A stretch of DNA of 5,686 nt from Myxococcota bacterium. Its GTDB lineage: Bacteria; Myxococcota_A; Polyangia; HGW-17. The DNA lies in assembly GCA_018821745.1 (NCBI GenBank), contig JAHJLU010000285.1:1-5686 (forward strand), read 5' to 3'. Below are positions 1 through 5,401 of the stretch, piece by piece (position 1 is the first letter of the stretch; every line of letters begins with the position of its first letter). The position numbers and the translations under genes were made by a program. The notes beneath the pieces were generated by a model. The model did not search any database. It saw nothing but the letters and a program-made list of their open reading frames with translations, and was not told where the DNA came from.

Positions 1-401
1 AGACACAGCCACTCATGGTCGCCATGGACGATGATATAATGCCCTGGCTGCTGGGTGCTTCTCGCGGGCGGCTCCCTGCTGGAGAGCCACGATTCAGGGA
101 GGGCACAGCGCTCACGGTGGTCTTGGCAGCAGAGAATTATCCCGGTGTCCCGGTTAAGGGAATGCCCATTTCAGGCCTCTCCAGAGCGGACACCATGGAG
201 AACATTAAAGTATTTTTCGCCGGAACCCGCGTCCACGGTGGGACCCACGTAGTCAACGGGGGCAGGGTCCTTGGAGTGACAGCCTTCGGGCGGGATCTGT
301 GCGAGGCTCGCAGGCGGGCCTACGAGGCAGTAACAGAGATATCTTTTTCTGGCATGCAGTATCGAACCGATATCGGAGGAAAGAGAGGGACAAATGGCTG
401 A
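1..401 (+). CDS. purD: Phosphoribosylamine-glycine ligase (GAR synthetase), C-terminal part
   Basis: PurD joins glycine to 5-phosphoribosylamine using ATP, giving glycinamide ribonucleotide in cytosolic de novo purine synthesis. Only the last 132 or so codons are present. The reading frame is open to the left edge, so the true start lies outside and the in-frame ATG at 15 is internal. Recognisable C-terminal PurD pieces in order are TQPLM (remnant of the metal/ATP-binding region), LTVVLAAENYPGVPVKG, the FAGT segment, VNGGRVLGVTAFG and the final block ending GMQYRTDIGGKR. These make up the end of the ATP-grasp domain and the C-terminal subdomain. The stop TGA (399-401) overlaps the purE start by 8 bp, so purD and purE are very likely translated from one message. 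Family identity is seen directly; the N-terminal two thirds cannot be judged. Confidence 0.96.
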   Translation, partial: TQPLMVAMDDDIMPWLLGASRGRLPAGEPRFREGTALTVVLAAENYPGVPVKGMPISGLSRADTMENIKVFFAGTRVHGGTHVVNGGRVLGVTAFGRDLCEARRRAYEAVTEISFSGMQYRTDIGGKRGTNG

Positions 402-888
402 CGTGTTGATTCTTATGGGCTCGGACAGTGATCTGGATTATATGGAGGCCTCGGTGGAAGAGTTGAAGAAAGCCGGGGTTACCTTTGCCATACATGTTGC
501 TTCGGCTCATCGCACACCGGAACGGGTTGCACAGTTGGTGCTGAGGGCAGAGGAGACAGGTACCGGAGTGGTTATTGCCGGTGCTGGTGGAGCAGCGGCC
601 CTTGCAGGCGTTGTGGCCGCTCATACAATTTTGCCCGTTATTGGCGTCCCGCTTCCCACGCTCGGGCTGGGCGGAGCAGATGCACTCCTCGCAACGGTCC
701 AGATGCCACGAGGCATCCCCGTGGCCACCGTGGGAATGGGAAACAGCGCCAACGCCGGTCTTTTGGCGATCCAGATCCTTGCCCTGGCAAATGAACGATT
801 GAAAGAATACATGACCCAATATAGAATTGCCATGAAGGAAAAAGTTCTGGCAAAGGACAAAAAGATCCAATTGAGATTCAACACGTGA
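394..888 (+). CDS. purE: N5-carboxyaminoimidazole ribonucleotide mutase (PurE)
   Basis: The product has 164 residues, the normal length for a single-domain bacterial PurE. Class I PurE moves the carboxylate of N5-CAIR to C4 to give CAIR, the step after PurK in purine synthesis; it works as a cytosolic octamer. Visible signatures are the phosphate loop GSDSD (9-13), SAHRTP (37-42, with the catalytic His39 and Arg40), the glycine-rich stretch GAGGAAAL (63-70) and QMPRGIPV (103-110). The pattern after QMPRG, ending NAGLLAIQIL, looks like class I and not the class II AIR carboxylase, but no purK is in the window to support this. The ATG at 394 follows a purine-rich AGAGAGGGA and sits inside the purD end. 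The stop TGA overlaps the GTG start of the next gene as GTGA. The last 15 residues are lysine-rich and probably a flexible tail. Confidence 0.97.
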   Translation: MADVLILMGSDSDLDYMEASVEELKKAGVTFAIHVASAHRTPERVAQLVLRAEETGTGVVIAGAGGAAALAGVVAAHTILPVIGVPLPTLGLGGADALLATVQMPRGIPVATVGMGNSANAGLLAIQILALANERLKEYMTQYRIAMKEKVLAKDKKIQLRFNT

Positions 889-2222
889 GACCACCTATCG
901 TCCCATTTGAAGAGGGACTGCCCCATGCTGCCGCTATATTGAAGCGCGGTGGTGTCGTGGCGTTCCCCACAGAAACAGTGTACGGCCTTGGCGCCTCTCT
1001 GGAGAGTCTTGATGGACTAAAACGTATCTACGAGATCAAGGGCCGCAGTTGGGGTGAACCCCTCATTGCGTTGCTGGATCATGCGTCGAGGCTCGACCAG
1101 GTGGTGAGGGATTGCCCGGAATTTGTCTCTGAAATGGCCGCCAGTGGCTGGCCCGATGCATTTACTGCCATCCTGCCGGCAAAACCGGGGCTACCCGGTC
1201 CCTTTATCAAGGAAGAGCGTTGCGCAGTCCGGATCACCGCTCACAGCGGCGCCAGGAATCTCATCCGTCTCGTTGACGCCCCCATCTCCGGCACATCGGC
1301 CAACCCCTCGGGCCAGCCCCCTGCCCTCACTGCTGTTGAGGCATCCCGACTCCCCGTGGATATGGTCCTTGACGGCGGTAGCGCTCCAACCACCCGGCCA
1401 AGTACACTGGCCCTCGCCACTGAATCCGGTTGGGAAATTGTCCGCAGCGGTGCATCCTCTCCAGAATGCCCCCCTCTTCAATCCCTGCCCGGGTGGACGA
1501 AGACCATGATCCCTTCAATCGACGGGTGGGTATTGCAGCCGGAGAAGGGCTACCGATTCTCTGTCGATTCAATTCTCCTCGCCCATTTCACGCTCCCCTT
1601 GGTCCAGGGCATGGAGCGAGCCGCTGATCTTGGATCCGGCACCGGGGTTCTCTCCATGATTTTATCCAAACGGACCAATCTCAAGCGGATAGATGCCGTC
1701 GAGATCATGGAAGAGTACCATGACGCCATGAACACAGCCGTAAAAGCCCAGCGACTGTCTCATGTCATCGATCCCGTGTGCGGTGATATTGGCCGCTCCA
1801 AGCATTTTCTTCCCGGCAACTGCTATGATCTCGTCATTGTAAACCCCCCCTATTATAAATCGGGCAGCGGTCGCATCAGTCCCCGAAAAAGCAAGGCCAC
1901 GGCCAACTCGGAAGCGGTCGCCCCTCTGGCTGTATTCCTCGATGAGTCCAAACGGATCCTCCGTCAGGGAGGGCTTCTCACCATTATCATCCCCGAGAAC
2001 AGACTGCAGGAGACCTTGAGCCTCTCCGAGAAGCTGTCTCTCCACCTGGCCTATATGCAGCCGATTTATCCCAACTCTCTGAAAAATGCCAACCGGCTGC
2101 TGCTGGGACTCGTGAAGAACAGAAACCCCTCCCTGAAGATTCTCCAGCCGCTGCACATCTTCACCCGCAGTTCGGTTTATACAAAGCGCATGCAAAAGAT
2201 TCTCCAGGGGAATCTATTGTGA
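885..2222 (+). CDS. Fusion protein: TsaC/Sua5-type threonylcarbamoyl-AMP synthase domain plus TrmN6-type tRNA adenine-N6 methyltransferase domain
   Basis: The product has 445 residues with two clear domains. Residues 10-190 are a YrdC/Sua5 domain: PTETVYGLG (28-36), the KxR pair K52/R54 and the SxN triplet S138/N140. In the family these bind ATP, threonine and bicarbonate to make threonylcarbamoyl-AMP for t6A37 of ANN-reading tRNAs. Residues 191-207 are a Pro/Ser-rich linker. Residues 208-445 are a Rossmann methyltransferase: FSVDSILLA (225-233), SAM loop DLGSGTG (248-254), acidic E273, and NPPYYKSGSGR (320-330), which is typical of the COG4123/TrmN6 group that methylates N6 of A37 in tRNA-Val. 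The frame is open across the junction, so this is a real fusion in the sequence as given. The start is GTG at 885, overlapping the purE stop; no earlier in-frame start exists and no strong ribosome site is visible, suggesting translational coupling. Both domain assignments are firm by motif; the exact tRNA target of the methyltransferase is inferred. PrmC is less likely because its N-terminal helical domain is absent. Confidence 0.88.
   Translation: MRPPIVPFEEGLPHAAAILKRGGVVAFPTETVYGLGASLESLDGLKRIYEIKGRSWGEPLIALLDHASRLDQVVRDCPEFVSEMAASGWPDAFTAILPAKPGLPGPFIKEERCAVRITAHSGARNLIRLVDAPISGTSANPSGQPPALTAVEASRLPVDMVLDGGSAPTTRPSTLALATESGWEIVRSGASSPECPPLQSLPGWTKTMIPSIDGWVLQPEKGYRFSVDSILLAHFTLPLVQGMERAADLGSGTGVLSMILSKRTNLKRIDAVEIMEEYHDAMNTAVKAQRLSHVIDPVCGDIGRSKHFLPGNCYDLVIVNPPYYKSGSGRISPRKSKATANSEAVAPLAVFLDESKRILRQGGLLTIIIPENRLQETLSLSEKLSLHLAYMQPIYPNSLKNANRLLLGLVKNRNPSLKILQPLHIFTRSSVYTKRMQKILQGNLL
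1492..1508 (+). promoter_or_regulatory. Possible internal ribosome site and start for a free methyltransferase
   Basis: GGTGGA (1492-1497) lies 8 nt before an in-frame ATG (1506-1508), codon 208 of the fusion gene. Starting here would give a 238-residue protein containing just the methyltransferase domain, close to the size of stand-alone TrmN6 (about 245 residues in E. coli). The match to a ribosome site is only moderate and could be chance. The placement exactly at the domain boundary is what makes it worth recording. Confidence 0.25.
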
Positions 2223-2303
2223 GAGACAGATCGCGTTCTCCCTTTATTTTTTGGGAAGCACCGTATAGATTCCATCCTGAAAGAGCAGGTCGCTGGAATA
2301 GAT

Positions 2304-3125
2304 ATGCCTAATTTAAAAGCAGCATGGCAAAAGCTGGATCGCGCAGCAGATATTTTCTGGCTGCCCTTTATCCGGATTCTTGACGAGACGGGCAATATTT
2401 TTGCGCTCATCGCCTCTGCTTTTACGTGGCTGGTGAGGCCGCCCTTCCGGCTGTCGCTGATCCTGCAATCCATGGATTTTATCGGAATCGGTTCCCTTGG
2501 AATCGTCGTCCTGGTTGCCAGCTTCACCGGCGCAGCGTTCAGTCTCCAGACCGTCTATATGTTTCAGATGTTCCAGGCCGAGGCGTTCATTGGCGTGACT
2601 GTTGCCATTACGCTGGCCAAGGAGCTGTCCCCCGTTCTCACTGCGCTCATGGTCACCGCGCGGGCAGGAAGCGCCATCGCCACTGAGCTCGGATCCATGA
2701 GGATAACAGAGCAGATCGATGCGCTCAAGACCATGGCGGTCAGCCCCATCCAATATCTGGTGGCTCCCCGGATAGTCGCCGGCATCATCATGGTTCCCCT
2801 CCTCACAATGGTCTTCAACCTCATTGGTATTTTTGGCGCCACCCTCGTGGCGGTCCATGTCATGGGAGTTGATCCGGGGCAGTACTGGCACAACATCTAC
2901 TGGTTTATTGATGCCAAGGATATCATTGAGGGCCTTATTAAGGCTGCCGTCTTCGGCCTGGCGTTCAGTTCCATCTCCTGTTACCAGGGTTATTATGCGA
3001 CCGGGGGCGCCGCGGGGGTCGGGAGAGCTACGACGAGAGCGGTAGTGTGGTCCTCGGTCATGATCCTCTTCATCGATGTCGTCCTGACCGACATTCTGCT
3101 CATCGTCAACCGTCCCACAATGTAA
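2304..3125 (+). CDS. mlaE: MlaE-family ABC transporter permease (lipid transport)
   Basis: The product has 273 residues, slightly longer than E. coli MlaE (260) because of an N-terminal extension of about 40 residues before the first membrane stretch. It is an integral inner-membrane permease. In the Mla system it forms the channel core with the ATPase MlaF and the MCE ring MlaD, moving phospholipid between inner and outer membranes. The family hallmark is clear at residues 107-141: ELSPVLTALMVTARAGSA, then ATELGSMRITEQIDAL. Hydrophobic segments lie near 60-80, 95-120, 155-188, 210-226 and 248-268. The C-terminal block with GVGRATTRAVVWSS also matches. The ATG at 2304 has a weak upstream TGGA (2294-2297). 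The gene follows the fusion gene after 81 bp and faces a convergent gene, so neither mlaF nor mlaD is adjacent. Family identity is firm; substrate is inferred. Related permeases in this family move sterols or toluene-tolerance lipids. Confidence 0.93.
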   Translation: MPNLKAAWQKLDRAADIFWLPFIRILDETGNIFALIASAFTWLVRPPFRLSLILQSMDFIGIGSLGIVVLVASFTGAAFSLQTVYMFQMFQAEAFIGVTVAITLAKELSPVLTALMVTARAGSAIATELGSMRITEQIDALKTMAVSPIQYLVAPRIVAGIIMVPLLTMVFNLIGIFGATLVAVHVMGVDPGQYWHNIYWFIDAKDIIEGLIKAAVFGLAFSSISCYQGYYATGGAAGVGRATTRAVVWSSVMILFIDVVLTDILLIVNRPTM

Positions 3126-3153
3126 ACACCTTGGGGAAACGGTATTGATCGAG

Positions 3154-3175
3154 CCCGTCACTCTGGTGAACCGGG
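3154..3175 (+). terminator. Weak hairpin after mlaE, possible terminator
   Basis: CCCG-TCAC (3154-3161) can pair with GTGA (3166-3169) and CGGG (3172-3175), with a 4-nt loop and a 2-nt bulge, 28 bp past the mlaE stop. No T-run follows directly, so it is not a standard intrinsic terminator. The rest of the 159-bp convergent gap (3126-3284) is partly AT-rich around 3190-3225 and holds no gene that I can support. Confidence 0.25.
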
Positions 3176-3245
3176 AATCTCGTGCCCCTCTTATTATTGA
3201 GTGAAAAATTTTGTTCGATTGAATGAAGGGGAGACGGCAGTTCAG

Positions 3246-3264
3246 AAAAATGCCTGACAGCAGG
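3246..3264 (-). terminator. Possible weak terminator for the adaptor gene
   Basis: Read on the - strand, a short CCTG-CTGT-CAGG hairpin (3264-3253) is followed, after CA, by five T residues (3250-3246). It sits about 20 bp past the stop of the membrane fusion protein gene. The position and T-run fit an intrinsic terminator, but the stem is only 4 bp, so support is weak. Confidence 0.25.
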
Positions 3265-3284
3265 TGCTACACCCTAGAACAGCG

Positions 3285-4481
3285 CTACCGGGAGCCAAAT
3301 TCTTTTGCGCGCTTCACACGGATAATTGAGTCACTGCGAAGCTTTGAGACACCGGTTGTGACGACCTTGTCACCACTTTGGAGACCACCCTCTATCTTGT
3401 ACCACCCCTCAAAAAGCTGGCCAAGCTTCACCGTCACCAGCTTCACGCCAACCACTGGCAGCTGGGAGGAATTGTTACCGATCAAGACGCGCTTTCCCTT
3501 GGGTGCGGAAGTTTTCCACACCGACTTCAGGCCGTTGCGTTCAATCACCGCCTGGGCAGGGATGAAGAAACCGGAAATTTCCTGTCGGGGAAAGACTACC
3601 TTCATGGTCATTCCCTCACGGATCATCCACCTGGCAGTCGTTTTTCCCTTTACTTTCCCTCCATCGGCAGAGTTCGCAATCAGAACTTCCACGGGGAACA
3701 GACCACTCCTCGCGTCGGCAGAGGGGCTGATGGAGAAGATGGTCCCGGCCCATGTTTTTCCAGGCCAGGCGATAGCTGAGACAGTCACCTTGTCACCGGA
3801 TTTAAATGACGAAACATCAAGCTCGGTGAGTCCCACCGTCACCTTGATGCTGGAGAGATCAACAACCCGAAGCAGCGGGGTGCCGGTCATCACGAAGGTC
3901 CCCTCTTCATAGTTTTTCATGGCAACCTCTCCGCTGAAGGGTGCTATAACCGAGGTCCCGCCGATAGTATCATTTATTTGGCCATAGGTGGCTTTGGCAC
4001 TCCTGAGCTGGGCAGTCTCCGTGTCAACCTTGAGCTTGGCCATGTCGTAGTTGTTTTTTGAGACTACACCTTTTTGGTAGAGTGCTTTTATGTCTGCCAA
4101 ATCACGGGTTGACTGCTTGAGCGATGTATTCACGAGGTTGATATTGGATCTGGCAACGCTCCGCTGTGACCACAGCCCGAGGGTTCTTACCCGGGCAAGC
4201 AGCTGCCCTTTGGTCACATTGTCCCCCACATTGAAGGGAGTCGTGACCAGCTTGCCGGACATCTCGACCGATACAAGCAGATCCTTATGTGGCTTGGCCT
4301 TCCCGATACTCTCTATTGTTGGATGGGCCACCTTCTGTGTAACGGTCACCGCCTCCATCAGTTGTGGCGGCAGTGCGCTCGTATTTGTGGAAGCAGCAGT
4401 TGCGCGTTTGCAGGACGCGAACAGCGTCAGGGAAGCACTCAGTATAAGGACAGAAGCGAGAATCAGGCTTTTTGTTTTCAT
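3285..4481 (-). CDS. RND-type efflux membrane fusion protein (HlyD/AcrA family periplasmic adaptor)
   Basis: The product has 398 residues, typical for the family. Such adaptors bridge an inner-membrane pump and a TolC-like outer-membrane channel. An N-terminal signal (MKTKSLILASVLILSASLTL) ends in LFASC, so Cys24 may be lipid-modified; Phe at -3 is unusual for a lipobox. Then come a first lipoyl/barrel half (about 65-100, with GDNVTKGQLLARV), a helical hairpin (about 107-168), the second lipoyl half (IAPFSGEVAMKNYEEGTFV, 179-197), a beta-barrel (about 210-295) and a membrane-proximal domain ending LQSGDKVVTTG. In the hairpin the channel-contact pattern RxxxLxxxxxxS is only partly kept (L134 and S141; Asp130 where Arg is expected). 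The ATG at 4481 is chosen over a TTG six bases upstream because GGGAG sits 6 nt before it. No pump or channel gene is adjacent; the gene follows a LytTR two-component system. Family identity is firm; the substrate is unknown. Confidence 0.92.
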   Translation of the reverse strand: MKTKSLILASVLILSASLTLFASCKRATAASTNTSALPPQLMEAVTVTQKVAHPTIESIGKAKPHKDLLVSVEMSGKLVTTPFNVGDNVTKGQLLARVRTLGLWSQRSVARSNINLVNTSLKQSTRDLADIKALYQKGVVSKNNYDMAKLKVDTETAQLRSAKATYGQINDTIGGTSVIAPFSGEVAMKNYEEGTFVMTGTPLLRVVDLSSIKVTVGLTELDVSSFKSGDKVTVSAIAWPGKTWAGTIFSISPSADARSGLFPVEVLIANSADGGKVKGKTTARWMIREGMTMKVVFPRQEISGFFIPAQAVIERNGLKSVWKTSAPKGKRVLIGNNSSQLPVVGVKLVTVKLGQLFEGWYKIEGGLQSGDKVVTTGVSKLRSDSIIRVKRAKEFGSR

Positions 4482-4487
4482 GATCAA

Positions 4488-4492
4488 CTCCC
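4488..4492 (-). promoter_or_regulatory. Ribosome binding site deciding the adaptor gene start
   Basis: GGGAG on the - strand ends 6 nt before the ATG at 4481-4479. It abuts the alternative TTG at 4487 with no spacing, so it supports the ATG. Confidence 0.75.
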
Positions 4493-4517
4493 GGGGAGGT
4501 CAGGTGACTCCCCATAA

Positions 4518-4538
4518 GGCAGTTTTATCTCAACTGCC
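4518..4538 (-). promoter_or_regulatory. Perfect 7-bp inverted repeat in the leader of the adaptor gene
   Basis: GGCAGTT and AACTGCC are exact complements around a 7-nt loop, 36 to 57 nt upstream of the adaptor ATG. There is no T-run on either side, so it is not an intrinsic terminator. It could be an RNA hairpin in the leader that affects stability or translation, or a DNA operator for a dimeric repressor. Which of these is right cannot be told from the sequence. Confidence 0.45.
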
Positions 4539-4564
4539 CGCACGGGGCTTCTATTCCTAGGCGT

Positions 4565-4595
4565 ATGCCCGCTGTGCTTCGGTGAAGCAGGGCAT
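4565..4595. repeat. Bulged inverted repeat overlapping an operator-like repeat
   Basis: TGCTTC (4575-4580) pairs perfectly with GAAGCA (4584-4589) around GGT. Outside it, ATGCCC (4565-4570) pairs with GGGCAT (4590-4595), leaving GCTG (4571-4574) as a bulge on one side. In total 12 bp can pair. No T-run follows on either strand. It contains one of the three TTCACCGAA direct repeats, so it may be part of a regulatory site or a hairpin between the regulator gene and the adaptor gene. Confidence 0.5.
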
Positions 4596-4626
4596 GTTCG
4601 GTGAAAACACGCTGAAGATCGGTGAA
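4578..4626 (-). promoter_or_regulatory. Three direct repeats TTCACCGA(A/T), candidate LytTR-regulator operator
   Basis: On the - strand the copies are TTCACCGAT (4626-4618), TTCACCGAA (4605-4597) and TTCACCGAA (4586-4578). Start-to-start distances are 21 and 19 bp. LytTR-domain regulators are known to bind paired direct repeats of about 9 bp with spacing near 21 bp; for example E. coli BtsR uses ACC(G/A)CT(C/T)A repeats with a 13-bp spacer, and these repeats share its ACCG core. The array lies between a LytTR regulator gene and the adaptor gene, ending 96 bp before the adaptor ATG. No convincing sigma-70 -35/-10 pair is visible downstream, as could happen at an activator-dependent promoter. 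The regulator-operator link is inferred. Confidence 0.5.
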
Positions 4627-4632
4627 CACCGA
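4619..4632. repeat. Palindrome TCGGTG-AA-CACCGA over the distal operator-like repeat
   Basis: A perfect 6-bp inverted repeat with a 2-bp centre overlaps the repeat copy furthest from the adaptor gene. It lies 17 bp past the response regulator stop. It may bind a dimer, or reflect one inverted half-site added to the direct repeats. Confidence 0.45.
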
Positions 4633-4648
4633 CACAGGGCCAGGGGAA

Positions 4649-5401
4649 TTACAAAAGCTCCATGAGTCGATTGTAGCCTGTCCGTGAAATGGCAATCTCC
4701 TCCCCATTGGTGAGGATGGCAACCTTGGAATCTTTCGAATAGGGCTCAATCTTGGATATACATGTGATATTGACAATATAGGAACGATGGATCCGACAAA
4801 AATCATTGGCCGGCAGCTGGGTCTCAACCTTGGACAGGGTGTCATGTTTGAGGAAACTCTTGTGGTCTGAGGTATAGATGCTGATGTAATCATCCTCTGC
4901 CTTGATATACATCACCTCTTCCAGGGGGATGATGTGGACCTTGGTCCCGTCACGAACCACAATCCGGGTCACGGGGACATTGGCCCGGGTATAATCATCG
5001 ATAATGCTTGAGAACTCCTGCTTGACGCCGGTCTCCATTTCTTTTGCCAACTTCTGAAGGGTAGTCGCCAGGCGCTCCGGGGAGACAGGCTTGAGCAAAT
5101 AATCCATGGCATGGACTTCAAAAGCCTTCAGCGCATATTCGTCAAAGGCGGTGACAAAGACAACATGTGGTCGCTCGTCTCCCAGCAGGGAGATCACATC
5201 AAACCCATCCAGTTTTGGCATCTGTATGTCGAGAAATACCAGGTCAGGTTTCAATTTGTTAATGAGCTTTACTGCTTCGAATCCATCGGCAGCCTCTCCA
5301 ATGACCTCAACCTCCTCAAACTCCTCCAGGGTGAGTCGCATTCCGTCACGGGCGAGCTTCTCGTCGTCAACAATGATTGCTTTCCATTTATTTTTTGTCA
5401 T
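4649..5401 (-). CDS. LytTR-family (LytR/AlgR type) two-component response regulator
   Basis: The product has 250 residues. An N-terminal receiver domain (about 7-122) has the acidic pair D12/D13, the phosphoryl-accepting Asp58 in LVFLDIQMP, Thr84 and Lys104 in LLKP, so it should be phosphorylatable. After a linker, a LytTR DNA-binding domain (about 145-250) shows YIKAEDDYISIY, FCRIHRSYIVN and the closing NGEEIAISRTGY block. The protein acts in the cytosol as a transcription regulator, probably an activator. The ATG at 5401 is chosen because AAGGA lies 7 nt upstream; a GTG at 5416 and an ATG at 5407 in the same frame have poor spacing. The start overlaps the end of the sensor kinase gene by 14 bp, so the two are a coupled pair. 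The likely target is the adaptor gene downstream, through the repeats between them. Confidence 0.95.
   Translation of the reverse strand: MTKNKWKAIIVDDEKLARDGMRLTLEEFEEVEVIGEAADGFEAVKLINKLKPDLVFLDIQMPKLDGFDVISLLGDERPHVVFVTAFDEYALKAFEVHAMDYLLKPVSPERLATTLQKLAKEMETGVKQEFSSIIDDYTRANVPVTRIVVRDGTKVHIIPLEEVMYIKAEDDYISIYTSDHKSFLKHDTLSKVETQLPANDFCRIHRSYIVNITCISKIEPYSKDSKVAILTNGEEIAISRTGYNRLMELL

Noticed and set aside
253..894. A 213-codon open frame on the - strand across purD and purE
   Set aside because: It lies opposite well-supported purine genes, is rich in Cys and His with no family resemblance, and is a shadow of them.
2235..2258. CTCCC...GGGAA around a T-rich run as a terminator after the fusion gene
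   Set aside because: Only about 4 bp can pair and the T-rich part is the loop and not a tail after the stem.
2264..2270. TATAGAT as a -10 box for an mlaE promoter
   Set aside because: No acceptable -35 lies 16-18 bp upstream (only CCTTTATT), so it is left as a mere -10-like string; mlaE may be read through from the fusion gene.
2313..3161. A 282-codon open frame on the - strand opposite mlaE
   Set aside because: Its sequence is very rich in Asp, Gly and His, as expected from the antisense of a membrane-protein gene, and the + strand has clear MlaE motifs.
3223..3912. A 229-codon open frame on the + strand opposite the adaptor gene
   Set aside because: The - strand adaptor protein has all expected domains across this stretch; the + strand product is Ser/Thr/Pro-rich with no recognisable motif.
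4482..4487. TTG at 4487 as the adaptor start
   Set aside because: The ribosome site GGGAG touches it directly with no spacing, whereas it is well placed for the ATG at 4481.
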